Assembly: GCF_003013475.1 (NCBI RefSeq)
Contig: NZ_PXZO01000026.1
Span: forward strand, 1-64,000
From: Brevibacillus porteri
GTDB taxonomy: Bacteria; Bacillota; Bacilli; Brevibacillales; Brevibacillaceae
Reading direction: 5' to 3'
Length of the DNA: 64,000 nt
Position 1 is the stretch's first letter. Every line of letters begins with the position of its first letter. The translations under genes and the position numbers were made by a program. The notes beneath the pieces are model-generated. The model made no database searches, was not told the DNA's origin, and saw nothing but the letters and a program-made list of their open reading frames with translations. Below, in pieces: positions 7,873 through 16,578 of this stretch.

Positions 7873-8984
7873 TTTGCCCCCCTTGTCGCTCGTGCCAGTG
7901 CCAATCGGATTTGCAAATACGTCACTGTTGCTTCCGATTGATCCTTGATGAGCCGGAGTCTGCTTGTATCGAGTCGCTCACTCGTCTCCACGATCTCTTT
8001 TGCCAACTCATTCGGTAAATACGTTGTCATATCCCATTCCGGACAGCGTAAGGCAATCTCTACCAAATGATCTTCTATCGTACTTTCTTTCATTTGTCGT
8101 TTCTTCGCTATTTCTTTTTTGTCACTGCCAGTCTGAAGAAGGGCGTACGTTCGAGCAGCACTTTCGGTTAGACGTGGATCAAGCTTGTGCGATTCTGTAA
8201 CAAGTTTTGATAAAAGAGGATAATGATTGCTCTCTGCAAGCAGCGTCTGAATCGACGCGGCAAGTCCGTATCGAAACTGAAGCATGAGATAGCTACGACT
8301 CGTTTGGCGAATCTCTGCTACCTGTCCCAAGGTCTTGCCGACTTGTCCTACTCCTGACAGTTGACAAAACAAAAGCTCCTGAACACCTTCATCCAAGGGC
8401 TCCCATAATCGATATAGCTCGTCAGACAATTGCTGCTTCCAAGCAGTTCGCATTGCCCCATCAGCCAATTGGTTTTTTACCGAACGCTGCGCCGTCTTGT
8501 CCGAAACGACCGGAATGAAACCGAGATCACCATGATGCATTTGCGAGATCGTCTGCACCATTAAATGAAGCCTACTCCAAAATGGTTCGATTCGCTCCGC
8601 CAAATCGGACTGGGTAAAAGGTGCGAACCATACATCAAACCGATATTTTTGGTACATATGCTTGGCATGCTGCAATCCTGTATCAGAAAAGGTAAATGTC
8701 GGCTTCGAATTCGTTCCACCTGCATCAACCGGTAAAATCCAGCCCGCCTGAAATAAAGTTGAAACTATTTTCTCCCAATCCTCTCTTGGAAAACGAGAAA
8801 ACATCCGATAATACGGATAAAGGGTATACAAATGCACATCTTGCAGTGTCTGATTGGCTTTTCTGCCACGCAGTATGTAGTAGGCTGATTGCAGCGTTCG
8901 TTCATTGGCCAGAGGTAACATGGCATTCAAGGCGACCGCACATAAAAGGTCCTGCTCCTCTGCCGCACTGTTCCGACTGTTCAT
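7869..8984 (-). CDS. ypbB: YpbB-like helix-turn-helix protein upstream of recS
   Basis: A 371-residue soluble protein without a clear enzymatic motif. A helix-turn-helix-like segment near residues 285-320 (KKEIAKKRQMKESTIEDHLVEI) resembles the C-terminal helicase-helix-turn-helix module often encoded with RecQ/RecS helicases. It overlaps recS by 4 bases, so the two are probably co-translated and act together, perhaps with YpbB supplying DNA binding. The function has not been worked out in the family. Confidence 0.75.
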   Translation of the reverse strand: MNSRNSAAEEQDLLCAVALNAMLPLANERTLQSAYYILRGRKANQTLQDVHLYTLYPYYRMFSRFPREDWEKIVSTLFQAGWILPVDAGGTNSKPTFTFSDTGLQHAKHMYQKYRFDVWFAPFTQSDLAERIEPFWSRLHLMVQTISQMHHGDLGFIPVVSDKTAQRSVKNQLADGAMRTAWKQQLSDELYRLWEPLDEGVQELLFCQLSGVGQVGKTLGQVAEIRQTSRSYLMLQFRYGLAASIQTLLAESNHYPLLSKLVTESHKLDPRLTESAARTYALLQTGSDKKEIAKKRQMKESTIEDHLVEIALRCPEWDMTTYLPNELAKEIVETSERLDTSRLRLIKDQSEATVTYLQIRLALARATRGAK

Positions 8985-9064
8985 TGGTACTCCTTACATC
9001 ATTCTATATTTTTCAAAGCTCAAAGTAAGCGAAGTAAACTGCATCATTGGATTTGGAGGATAGT

Positions 9065-9976
9065 ATGACAAAACGATTGAAAAGAACTGAATTTATGATG
9101 GCGTACATGATCATCATAACACTTGCATGCACAGTTGGTGGATTTTTTTTCGGGGCCCATTATATGAAGACACAATTGGAGTCGGAACAAGCCGCCGTAC
9201 TCGAAGCAGAGAAAAAGGAAGCCGAAAAAGAAAAACTGCTGCGTGAGCAAAAGCTGTACAACGAACAGGACTTTATCCGATTTTACTATGCCGTTTATGC
9301 ACCGCTGCTTGATCTGAAGCAAGCACATTTTGATACGATGGATAAATGGAATCAAATGAACGAAAGTGAACGGACGGATGGCTTGAAGCAGCTCAGCAAA
9401 TTAGCTGACCAGACAAGGAAAGAGCTGGAGAAAAGTGTTCCCTTGCCTACGTCACCCATGCTGAGACAAGCTCACACCACTTTTACGAACAGTGTACGGG
9501 CGTATTTGGATAGTATGGAGCAGATTCGTTCCGATCAAAATAATGCTACACCTGCTTCTATTGGAGCTAGCCTGACGCTTTTCCAAAATAATTGGCTAAC
9601 CGCACAGGAAATGGTCTATCACTCCATCGCGTCTTGGGAATCGGCTTATGTGGTCAAGCAAGCCATGCCGAAGCAAGTACCTGGAGCCGTTAACACCGCG
9701 CAGTGGAAGCAGTATCCGTTTCACTACCGCACCTATCTCGCAGCTGTGGCCATGTCGAAAAGCAATCAATGGAGCAGCTATAGTCCTGAGGACCTGACTG
9801 CAAGACTTGATTTGCTCATCGCTTCTAATGAAGTTCAAGCACTAGGAATCAAGGATTTAACCGCTGCCGTGAAGATTTTGAACGCGACAGATGCAGTATC
9901 TGCGGGAGATTTTAAACGCTTGAACACACAGCTCTACTCCGTGCTGAGGGCACCTGAAATCCCTCTTTATAAGTAG
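9065..9976 (+). CDS. Membrane-anchored protein of unknown function
   Basis: A 303-residue protein that I do not recognise. One membrane helix lies at residues 12-33 (including FMMAYMIIITLACTVGGFFF), followed by a charged, Glu/Lys-rich coiled-coil-like stretch (about 40-70) and a mostly helical extracytoplasmic part. GGAGG six bases before the ATG at 9065 sets the start; the frame is open six codons further but without a better site. The gene is divergent from ypbB and precedes the ferredoxin gene, which has its own promoter. Confidence 0.8.
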   Translation: MTKRLKRTEFMMAYMIIITLACTVGGFFFGAHYMKTQLESEQAAVLEAEKKEAEKEKLLREQKLYNEQDFIRFYYAVYAPLLDLKQAHFDTMDKWNQMNESERTDGLKQLSKLADQTRKELEKSVPLPTSPMLRQAHTTFTNSVRAYLDSMEQIRSDQNNATPASIGASLTLFQNNWLTAQEMVYHSIASWESAYVVKQAMPKQVPGAVNTAQWKQYPFHYRTYLAAVAMSKSNQWSSYSPEDLTARLDLLIASNEVQALGIKDLTAAVKILNATDAVSAGDFKRLNTQLYSVLRAPEIPLYK

Positions 9977-10002
9977 TCGTACATTTTTAGACTGATTCAA
10001 TC

Positions 10003-10031
10003 TTGAAATCTTGTCACCAAGAGCATACAAT
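10003..10031 (+). promoter_or_regulatory. Sigma-A promoter of fer
   Basis: TTGAAA (10003-10008), 17 bp, TACAAT (10026-10031): a near-consensus vegetative promoter about 50 bp before the ferredoxin start. Confidence 0.8.
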
Positions 10032-10043
10032 GGTCTATGATAG

Positions 10044-10286
<243 letters not shown>

Positions 10287-10310
10287 TATTCCATCTACTA
10301 ATGGAAGAGA

Positions 10311-10343
10311 CCTCTTACGTACTCCGGTATGTAAGAGGTTTTT
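10311..10343 (+). terminator. Terminator of fer
   Basis: CCTCTTAC (10311-10318) pairs with GTAAGAGG (10331-10338), followed by five T. Confidence 0.85.
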
Positions 10344-10433
10344 CATTATGCCCTCCTCTCCTCCACTGAACGAATGATCGACAACTTTCCGTTCTTTCTT
10401 TTGTGATTTTTCGGTATGATAAAAGCAACAGCA

Positions 10434-10499
10434 AAAACCGAACATTAAACTGAGTTTTTTCCATTTTTTGTGATGTCAATATCTTAATGTTCGTGTTTT
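10434..10499. promoter_or_regulatory. PurBox-like inverted pair upstream of the serine operon
   Basis: AAAACCGAACATT (10434-10446) fits the PurR PurBox consensus AWWWCCGAACWWT at every position. AATGTTCGTGTTTT (10486-10499) is an inverted partner with one deviation. The core CGAACATTAA/TTAATGTTCG is a perfect 10-bp inverted repeat. The gap between the boxes (39 bp) is about two helical turns longer than the 16-17 bp known from B. subtilis. A TATAAT lies at 10525-10530 just downstream. PurR binding is an inference. Confidence 0.5.
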
Positions 10500-10596
10500 G
10501 GTCATTTTCGCGGTGTTTCTAGCATATAATTGAGCATTATTCACGAACGATAAGCGATTTAAAATAAAAAATGTTCATTTTTTCTTGTTTTTCTTC

Positions 10597-10625
10597 TTGA
10601 CGGTGTTATTTTGACGTGATATCGT
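10597..10625 (+). promoter_or_regulatory. Sigma-A-type promoter before the T-box leader
   Basis: TTGACG (10597-10602), 17 bp, TATCGT (10620-10625). Transcription would start just ahead of the T-box stem I. A second possible start is the TATAAT at 10525-10530, whose -35 is poor. Confidence 0.5.
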
Positions 10626-10674
10626 AAGTACAAATCTTACGAAACACCTTATAAAACAACGGCGTTGACGAAGA

Positions 10675-10945
10675 AACGCTGTGATCGAGAAATCCCCAGA
10701 GAGCCGATGGTTGCTGCGAATCGGCGATTTCTCTCACGGTTAAGCACTTCTGAGCTGCTGCGTTGAAAAGAGGGTTCACCATCCCAGTAGACGCAAACGG
10801 TAGATCCGTTATCTCTTTTAGGTCATGTACCTACCAAGGCTCTTTTTTGAGAAAAAAAGAGCGAATGAGGGTGGCACCGCGAAGCAAAGCCTCTCGTCCC
10901 TCACTGTTCTGTAATAGGAGCAGTGTGAGAACGGGAGGTTTTTTT
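10675..10945 (+). ncRNA. T-box leader (tRNA-sensing riboswitch), probably serine-specific
   Basis: The hallmark AGGGTGGCACCGCG stands at 10868-10881 in the antiterminator region. Stem I closes with AACGC/GCGTT (10675-10679/10760-10764) and carries the typical AGAGAG and GGTTGCTG elements. AGC at 10743-10745, followed by ACTTCTGAG, is the best specifier triplet (a serine codon), which agrees with the downstream serA operon. The leader ends in a GC-rich terminator hairpin from 10890 with seven T at 10939-10945. Uncharged tRNA-Ser would favour read-through. Confidence 0.92.
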
Positions 10946-10974
10946 GATATGCACATATATAGGAGGAGAAAACC

Positions 10975-12129
10975 ATGTTTGCAGACAAAATGATCTTGAG
11001 AATCCCAGGTCCTACCCCCATTCCACCACGTGTTCAAACAGCGATGAGCCAACCGATGATTGGACACCGCAGCGGCAAATTTTCCGCTCTCTTCGCCCGT
11101 ACTGCTGAAAGACTAAAGCCTTACTTTGGCACCAAGCAGGACGTATACATCTTGGCAGGTAGCGGAACGAGCGCGCTGGAGATGGGCGTCGTAAACACGC
11201 TCCAACCAGGAGATGAAGCTGCTGTCCTCATCAGCGGGGCATTTGGTGAGCGCTTTGCAAAAATTTGCGAGCGTTACGGTATAGTCGCCCATCGGTTAGA
11301 AGTGCCTTGGGGAAACGCCGTAACACCTGAGCTAGTTGAAACATTCTTGCAAAAAAAGCCTCAAGTAAAAGCTGTATTTGCCACCTACTGTGAAACATCC
11401 ACTGGGGTAGAAAATCCGATTGCTGATTTGGCGAAAGCAATCCGCACACATTCGGACGCCCTCTTCATTGTGGATGCGGTAAGCAACCTCGGTGCGGTTC
11501 CATGCGAGATGGACGCTTGGGGTGTCGATATCGTGGTAACCGGCTCGCAAAAAGCTTTCATGCTGCCAACAGGCCTTGCCTTCCTCGCTGCGAGTGAACG
11601 CGCATGGCAAGTGATTGAGCAAAACAAATCGCTCGCCTTCTATTTGGACCTGAAAGCATACCGCAAGAGCTTGGCAGAGCAAACAACACCGTATACGCCT
11701 GCTGTATCCCTCATCTTCGGTCTCGCCGAGGTATTGGATATGTTGGAGGAAGAAGGCTTGCCAGCTATCGTAAAGCGCCATGAACTGATGAGAGACATGA
11801 CTCGCGCAGCGATGAAAGCATTAAACATCAAACTCATGGCGGAAGATCAGTATGCATCGACGACCGTAACTTCTTGCGATCCTTCTGGTGTCTTTCATGC
11901 AGAAGCTCTCCGCAAAATGTTAACGCAGCAATTTAACATCACGATTGCTGGCGGACAGCAGCACCTGAAAGGCAAGATCTTCCGTATCGGGCACATGGGT
12001 TATTGCGAGCCATTGGATGTCCTGCAAGTCATTTCTGCCATCGAATTGTCGCTTCACCAAATCGGTGCCCCAGTAGAGCTGGGTGCTGGTGTAAAAGCTG
12101 CTCAGGAGGTGCTCATTGCACATGTATAA
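10975..12129 (+). CDS. Class V (alanine-glyoxylate type) aminotransferase, probable phosphoserine/serine aminotransferase
   Basis: A 384-residue PLP enzyme of aminotransferase class V. The cofactor lysine lies in TGSQKAF, with the aspartate of the FIVDAVSN segment upstream. Homologues are annotated as alanine-glyoxylate or serine-pyruvate aminotransferases. Placement behind a serine T-box and fused by an 8-base overlap to serA argues that it makes the second step of serine synthesis, 3-phosphohydroxypyruvate to phosphoserine, in place of classical SerC. AGGAGG before the ATG fixes the start. The physiological substrate is inferred from context. Confidence 0.85.
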   Translation: MFADKMILRIPGPTPIPPRVQTAMSQPMIGHRSGKFSALFARTAERLKPYFGTKQDVYILAGSGTSALEMGVVNTLQPGDEAAVLISGAFGERFAKICERYGIVAHRLEVPWGNAVTPELVETFLQKKPQVKAVFATYCETSTGVENPIADLAKAIRTHSDALFIVDAVSNLGAVPCEMDAWGVDIVVTGSQKAFMLPTGLAFLAASERAWQVIEQNKSLAFYLDLKAYRKSLAEQTTPYTPAVSLIFGLAEVLDMLEEEGLPAIVKRHELMRDMTRAAMKALNIKLMAEDQYASTTVTSCDPSGVFHAEALRKMLTQQFNITIAGGQQHLKGKIFRIGHMGYCEPLDVLQVISAIELSLHQIGAPVELGAGVKAAQEVLIAHV

Positions 12130-13705
12130 AGTACTCATTGCCGATCCACTAAGCGAATTTGGAATTCAACAGCTCTTGGACGCTTCTGATGTAGAAGTTG
12201 TTCGTCAAACAAACCTCTCCCCTGCCGAACTGATCGATGTGATTGGCGACTACGATGCACTTCTCGTACGCAGCCAAACCCAAGTAACACCAGAAGTACT
12301 CGCTGCCGGCAAAAAGCTGAAGGCAGTCGGTCGTGCGGGTGTTGGCGTCGATAACATCGATATCAACGCTGCCACCCAAGCGGGTATTCCAGTCATCAAC
12401 GCTCCAGACGGTAACACCATCTCTACTGCAGAGCATTCGTTTGCCATGCTGATGGCTGTCGCTCGTAACATCCCTCAAGCTCACAAGAAGCTGGTAGACG
12501 GTACATGGGATCGCAAAAGCTTCCAAGGGGTTGAGTTGAACAACAAAGTACTGGGTGTTATCGGGATGGGCCGTATCGGTTCAGAGGTTGCGAAGCGTGC
12601 GAAAGCATTTGGCATGACTGTTATGGGCTTCGATCCTTTCATGACCGAGGAACGTGCACAAAAGATGGGCGTAACCAACGCGACTGTTGATGAAATTTGC
12701 CGCAAAGCTGATTTCATTACCGTCCATACTCCGCTGACAAAAGAAACCCGCCATATCATCAGCACGCGTGAATTTGCGAAAATGAAAGATGGGGTTCGCT
12801 TGATCAACTGCGCTCGCGGGGGAATCATTGACGAGAAGGCTCTCTACGAGGCGATTACCACTGGAAAAGTCGCGGGGGCAGCTCTGGACGTTTTCGAAGA
12901 AGAACCACCTGTAGACAACCCTCTCGTTGGTCTGCCACAAGTAGTAACGACTCCACATCTAGGAGCGTCGACTATTGAAGCGCAGGAAAACGTGGCCGTA
13001 GACGTATCGGAAGAAATCCTGAAGGTTCTTCGTGACGAGCCATTCAAAAACGCAGTGAATTTGCCTTCGATCCCTGCGCACGTGATGGAAAAAGTTCAAC
13101 CATACTTTACGTTGGGTGAAAAGCTGGGACATTTCCTTGCCCAAGTGACGGTAGGTTCCATTTCGGAGATTTCGATTAAATATAGCGGTGAGTTGACGGA
13201 TGTAGACACGTCTCCTTTGACTCGGACAGTCCTCAAAGGCGTGCTGTCTTTCCGTTTGGGCGAGGAAGTCAACTATGTGAACGCCCCGATTCTGGCAAAA
13301 GTGCGTGACATCACCGTAACGGAGCAAAAGGCAGCACAAAACAAAGGCTTTACGAACTTACTGACCGTTAGCTTAAAAACAACGCAAGAGACACGCACAG
13401 TGTCTGGAACACGACTCAATGGTTACGGTGCGCGTATTGTAAAAATTGACGACTTTGCGATTGACGTAGCGCCTGAGGGTTACCTCCTCTACATTCACCA
13501 TAATGACCGTCCAGGCGTGATCGGACGTGTCGGCTCTATCTTGGGTGAAAACAGCGTGAACATTGCAACGATGCAGGTAGGACGCCGTGATATCGGTGGA
13601 GACGCGATCATGATGCTCTCTGTCGACAAACCATTGACGCCAGAGCTTCTCGATACGATGGGCGAGCTGGCGGAAGTGAAAAGCGTTACACAAATCGAGC
13701 TGTAG
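12122..13705 (+). CDS. serA: D-3-phosphoglycerate dehydrogenase
   Basis: A 527-residue enzyme that oxidises 3-phosphoglycerate, the first step of serine synthesis. The NAD-binding motif GMGRIG, the catalytic Arg/Glu region (NCARGG) and the active-site His in TTPHLGAST are present. An allosteric substrate-binding domain and a C-terminal ACT domain (DRPGVIG) follow, the long form typical of Bacillales. The ATG at 12122 overlaps the preceding gene by 8 bases. A TTG at 12116 sits at better spacing (6 nt) from AGGAGG, so a start two codons earlier is possible. Confidence 0.96.
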   Translation: MYKVLIADPLSEFGIQQLLDASDVEVVRQTNLSPAELIDVIGDYDALLVRSQTQVTPEVLAAGKKLKAVGRAGVGVDNIDINAATQAGIPVINAPDGNTISTAEHSFAMLMAVARNIPQAHKKLVDGTWDRKSFQGVELNNKVLGVIGMGRIGSEVAKRAKAFGMTVMGFDPFMTEERAQKMGVTNATVDEICRKADFITVHTPLTKETRHIISTREFAKMKDGVRLINCARGGIIDEKALYEAITTGKVAGAALDVFEEEPPVDNPLVGLPQVVTTPHLGASTIEAQENVAVDVSEEILKVLRDEPFKNAVNLPSIPAHVMEKVQPYFTLGEKLGHFLAQVTVGSISEISIKYSGELTDVDTSPLTRTVLKGVLSFRLGEEVNYVNAPILAKVRDITVTEQKAAQNKGFTNLLTVSLKTTQETRTVSGTRLNGYGARIVKIDDFAIDVAPEGYLLYIHHNDRPGVIGRVGSILGENSVNIATMQVGRRDIGGDAIMMLSVDKPLTPELLDTMGELAEVKSVTQIEL

Positions 13706-13722
13706 GTTCTCCTTTTCCTATG

Positions 13723-13755
13723 AAAAAGACCTGGCCATTTGCCGGGTCTTTTTCT
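13723..13755 (+). terminator. Terminator of the serine operon
   Basis: AAAAAGACC (13723-13731) pairs with GGGTCTTTTT (13744-13753). Confidence 0.85.
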
Positions 13756-13783
13756 TTACCCTTATTTTGGTTAGAGCTATAAT
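13755..13783 (+). promoter_or_regulatory. Sigma-A promoter of the permease gene
   Basis: TTTACC (13755-13760), 17 bp, TATAAT (13778-13783), 40 bp before the ATG. The -10 is perfect. Confidence 0.65.
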
Positions 13784-13822
13784 GGGACAAGATAATTCTA
13801 CACACCTAGGAAGGAGCTTCTT

Positions 13823-15106
13823 ATGACGAACCAGGCATTATTCGCTATTGCTATCTTTTTAGTTACCTATGCATTTATTATTAGCGAAAAGTTACATCGA
13901 ACCATCGTCGCCATGTCGGGCGGAATTCTCATGGTCTTGTTCGGGATCGTTTCACAGGAACAAGCAATTCACCATATCGACTTTAACACGCTCGGCCTAC
14001 TTATTGGGATGATGATCTTGGTTGCCATTACGGCGCAAACCGGCGTTTTCAAGTATGTGGCCATCCGTGCGGCAAAGGTCGCAAAGGGCAAACCGATTCG
14101 CATCCTCGTCTACCTGAGCTTGATCACGGCCGTTGCCTCCGCCTTTTTGGACAACGTTACCACTGTACTTCTCATCGTACCTGTGACGTTTAGCATCGCC
14201 CGTCAGCTCGAGCTTAATCCGATACCTTTTTTAATCAGTGAAATTATCACTTCTAATGCCGGAGGAACAGCTACATTAATCGGTGACCCACCGAATATCA
14301 TGATTGGCAGTTCTGTACCGGAGCTTGATTTTATGAAGTTTCTTGTGAATTTAAGCCCTATTATCATCGTGATTATGGCTGTAACCGTTGTTTGCTTGGT
14401 CTTGATTTACCGCAAGCAGTTAGTAACGTCACCTGAGTTGAGTGCAAAAATCATGCAGTTAAATGAGCGCGATGAAATTACCGACAGCCGTTTATTGAAA
14501 AAGTCTTTGACGGTGATGGGATTGACCATTATTGGTTTCATGCTCCATGGGGCCCTTCACTTGGAGTCGGCAACCATCGCTTTAACTGGAGCTTTTCTTT
14601 TGCTCCTCCTTACCGGAGAGCATTATTTAGAAGACGCGATCAGCAAAGTCGAGTGGAATACGATTTTCTTCTTCATCGGTCTGTTTGTTCTCGTCTCTGG
14701 TTTAGTGGAAACAGGCGTGATCAAAAAACTCGCAACGGAAGCAATGAATCTGACGGGTGGAGATCCATTGAACACCTCCCTGTTGATCCTCTGGTTGAGT
14801 GCAATCGCCTCTGCCTTTGTTGACAATATCCCGTTCGTCGCCACCATGATTCCGATGATCAAGGAAATGGGAGCCCTCGGGATCACCAATCTGGAGCCTC
14901 TTTGGTGGAGCCTTGCACTCGGGGCGTGTTTAGGAGGAAACGGTACCTTGATTGGAGCGAGTGCCAACGTGATTGTAGCTGGCTTGGCCTCAAAGGAAGG
15001 CTATCATATCGGCTTTTTCAGCTTTATGAAGGTCGCCTTTCCATTGATGATTATCTCTATCATGATTGCTCATCTCTACGTTTACCTGCGTTATTTTATT
15101 TGGTGA
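13823..15106 (+). CDS. ArsB/NhaD family (ion transporter superfamily) permease
   Basis: A 427-residue protein with about 11-12 membrane segments. Two duplicated re-entrant signatures are visible: SAFLDNVTTVLL and ATLIGDPPN in the first half, SAFVDNIPFVATM and GTLIGASAN in the second. That inverted repeat is typical of the ArsB/NhaD and Na+/dicarboxylate superfamily. The transported ion (anion such as arsenite, or Na+/H+) cannot be told from sequence; no arsR or arsC gene is adjacent, which speaks against an arsenic operon. It is followed within 15 bases by a small unknown gene. Confidence 0.85.
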   Translation: MTNQALFAIAIFLVTYAFIISEKLHRTIVAMSGGILMVLFGIVSQEQAIHHIDFNTLGLLIGMMILVAITAQTGVFKYVAIRAAKVAKGKPIRILVYLSLITAVASAFLDNVTTVLLIVPVTFSIARQLELNPIPFLISEIITSNAGGTATLIGDPPNIMIGSSVPELDFMKFLVNLSPIIIVIMAVTVVCLVLIYRKQLVTSPELSAKIMQLNERDEITDSRLLKKSLTVMGLTIIGFMLHGALHLESATIALTGAFLLLLLTGEHYLEDAISKVEWNTIFFFIGLFVLVSGLVETGVIKKLATEAMNLTGGDPLNTSLLILWLSAIASAFVDNIPFVATMIPMIKEMGALGITNLEPLWWSLALGACLGGNGTLIGASANVIVAGLASKEGYHIGFFSFMKVAFPLMIISIMIAHLYVYLRYFIW

Positions 15107-15118
15107 GGAGGAATCCAT

Positions 15119-15394
15119 TTGTTCCATTACACCTATGAAGAAAAGGAAATCGAGATAAAGGAAGTTGTTTCTGAGCAGGGCGCTTCTTTCCAGATCATCG
15201 TCAAAACCGAATCAATGCGAGAGCGTGTGAAAGAAGTTCGCCGTTATTTTGAAGGGAACAAAGACTATACGGATGTCATGTTTTTTTCTCGTGAAGACGG
15301 TTCTTTTGAAGTAATCGTTAGGACAGACATGATTGAATCCTTTTTGATTGACGCCTTTCGCTTCAAATGCTTGCAATCGATTTGTTGGGAATAA
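15119..15394 (+). CDS. Small protein of unknown function, TTG start
   Basis: A 91-residue acidic, apparently soluble protein that I do not recognise. It begins with TTG (Met-Phe-His-Tyr) eight bases after GAGGAGG, a strong site that supports this rare start. Alternating hydrophobic and charged residues suggest a small alpha/beta fold. It lies 12 bp after the permease gene and shares its terminator, so it is probably co-transcribed; a role in regulating that permease is possible but not shown. Confidence 0.7.
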   Translation: MFHYTYEEKEIEIKEVVSEQGASFQIIVKTESMRERVKEVRRYFEGNKDYTDVMFFSREDGSFEVIVRTDMIESFLIDAFRFKCLQSICWE

Positions 15395-15431
15395 AAAAAC
15401 TCCGCCGTATGTAGAAACGGCGGAGTTTTTT
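15394..15431. terminator. Bidirectional terminator
   Basis: AAAAAACTCCGCCGT (15394-15408) and ACGGCGGAGTTTTTT (15417-15431) form a perfect 15-bp stem with A/T tracts on both sides. It separates the convergent unknown gene and the HAD hydrolase gene. Confidence 0.92.
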
Positions 15432-15433
15432 AT

Positions 15434-16564
15434 CTACAGAATGGACAGGATATCGCGAACATCATCCAGAATAAAATCTGCTTTTTCCTCTTCAAACTTG
15501 CTGCGCGCGTCTTGACCAGACAGTCCAGTCAATGTCGCCGCAAACTTGCAACCGATGGAGCGAGCCGCTAGAAAATCTGCGAGTGAATCGCCGACGATCA
15601 ATACCTCTTCTCCATTTTCGATTGGCAATGAAAAATGGACAGCATCGCTAATCGGTGCATCGAGTCCGAGCAACCCTTTTACATAGGAATAAGGGTGTGG
15701 CTTGGACATCGGCGCAAAGTTAGGAAATGCTTCTTCCGCATCGAGAACGTGAGAGGCAGTTACGACGCGGTTCGGGTCGAACCATTCCAGTATGTTCATC
15801 TCACTGAGGGGAACATGCGTCTCGATGGTAGGACGCCCTGTTCCAATTCCCAGTGTGTATCCTTTTTCTTTTAACGCGCGGAACAACTCGACCATTTCTA
15901 CAGGCGGTACAATCGGAATCTCGTCTGACAAGAAGCCCTTCTTGCCCGGCTGCATGGTTTCACGGCCAATTGATGCCGCCACACGCTCATCACCGAGATA
16001 CCATTCTTGAAACGTCTTTTGAATCAACTGCCATAGATCACTATTGCGAGAGAACATATCTGTTGAAACACCGCAACGCTCTTTTGCAATTTGATTCAAG
16101 TAGAGCAGCATTTCTGCTTTTTGTGCGGAACCTTTGGCAAAATCAGCGGTGAACGCTGCGTAGTCTACTTGGAAATCAGGAGCATAAGTGGCTGCCCACT
16201 CTTTCACTTTTGCTAGTTGCGGTCGATCAATTTGTTCGCTGAGAAGGCTCGTTGCTTCTGGTACTTGCGTTTTAACCGCTTCAATTATACGAATCAACTG
16301 ATAGGAAAACGCGAGGAAAACCATGTCCCAGTTGGAGTTGATTCCACGTGACTTGATGAAATTCAGCACTTCATCATGAGCGAAAACTTGCTCGCGCACT
16401 CGTCTGATTTTCGCTTCTTCTGGAGCAGGTGTGAATTCCTCCCCTGCAAGCCCTACATACTGCGGACTGTACAAAAATTCCCACACTGTCAATGCAGAAG
16501 CATCAAAGTAACGCTCTTCACTCAACATAACCCCATCAACATCAAATAAGATCGTTTTGATCAT
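15434..16564 (-). CDS. HAD superfamily hydrolase
   Basis: A 376-residue haloacid dehalogenase-like phosphohydrolase, much longer than the usual 220-residue phosphatases. Motif I DVDGV is at residues 8-12, a GTGRP motif II region and a VGDSLADFLAA motif III/IV region follow near the C-terminus. A long helical cap insertion fills residues ~30-220. The substrate is unknown. It starts 14 bases after resE on the same strand and is probably the last gene of the res transcript. ATG start. Confidence 0.85.
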   Translation of the reverse strand: MIKTILFDVDGVMLSEERYFDASALTVWEFLYSPQYVGLAGEEFTPAPEEAKIRRVREQVFAHDEVLNFIKSRGINSNWDMVFLAFSYQLIRIIEAVKTQVPEATSLLSEQIDRPQLAKVKEWAATYAPDFQVDYAAFTADFAKGSAQKAEMLLYLNQIAKERCGVSTDMFSRNSDLWQLIQKTFQEWYLGDERVAASIGRETMQPGKKGFLSDEIPIVPPVEMVELFRALKEKGYTLGIGTGRPTIETHVPLSEMNILEWFDPNRVVTASHVLDAEEAFPNFAPMSKPHPYSYVKGLLGLDAPISDAVHFSLPIENGEEVLIVGDSLADFLAARSIGCKFAATLTGLSGQDARSKFEEEKADFILDDVRDILSIL

Positions 16565-16578
16565 TTCTCTCTACACTC

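Noticed and set aside
10434-10446. LexA (SOS) box at CGAAC upstream of the serine operon
   Set aside because: A LexA box needs GTTC four bases after GAAC; the partner is 35 bp away, which does not fit.
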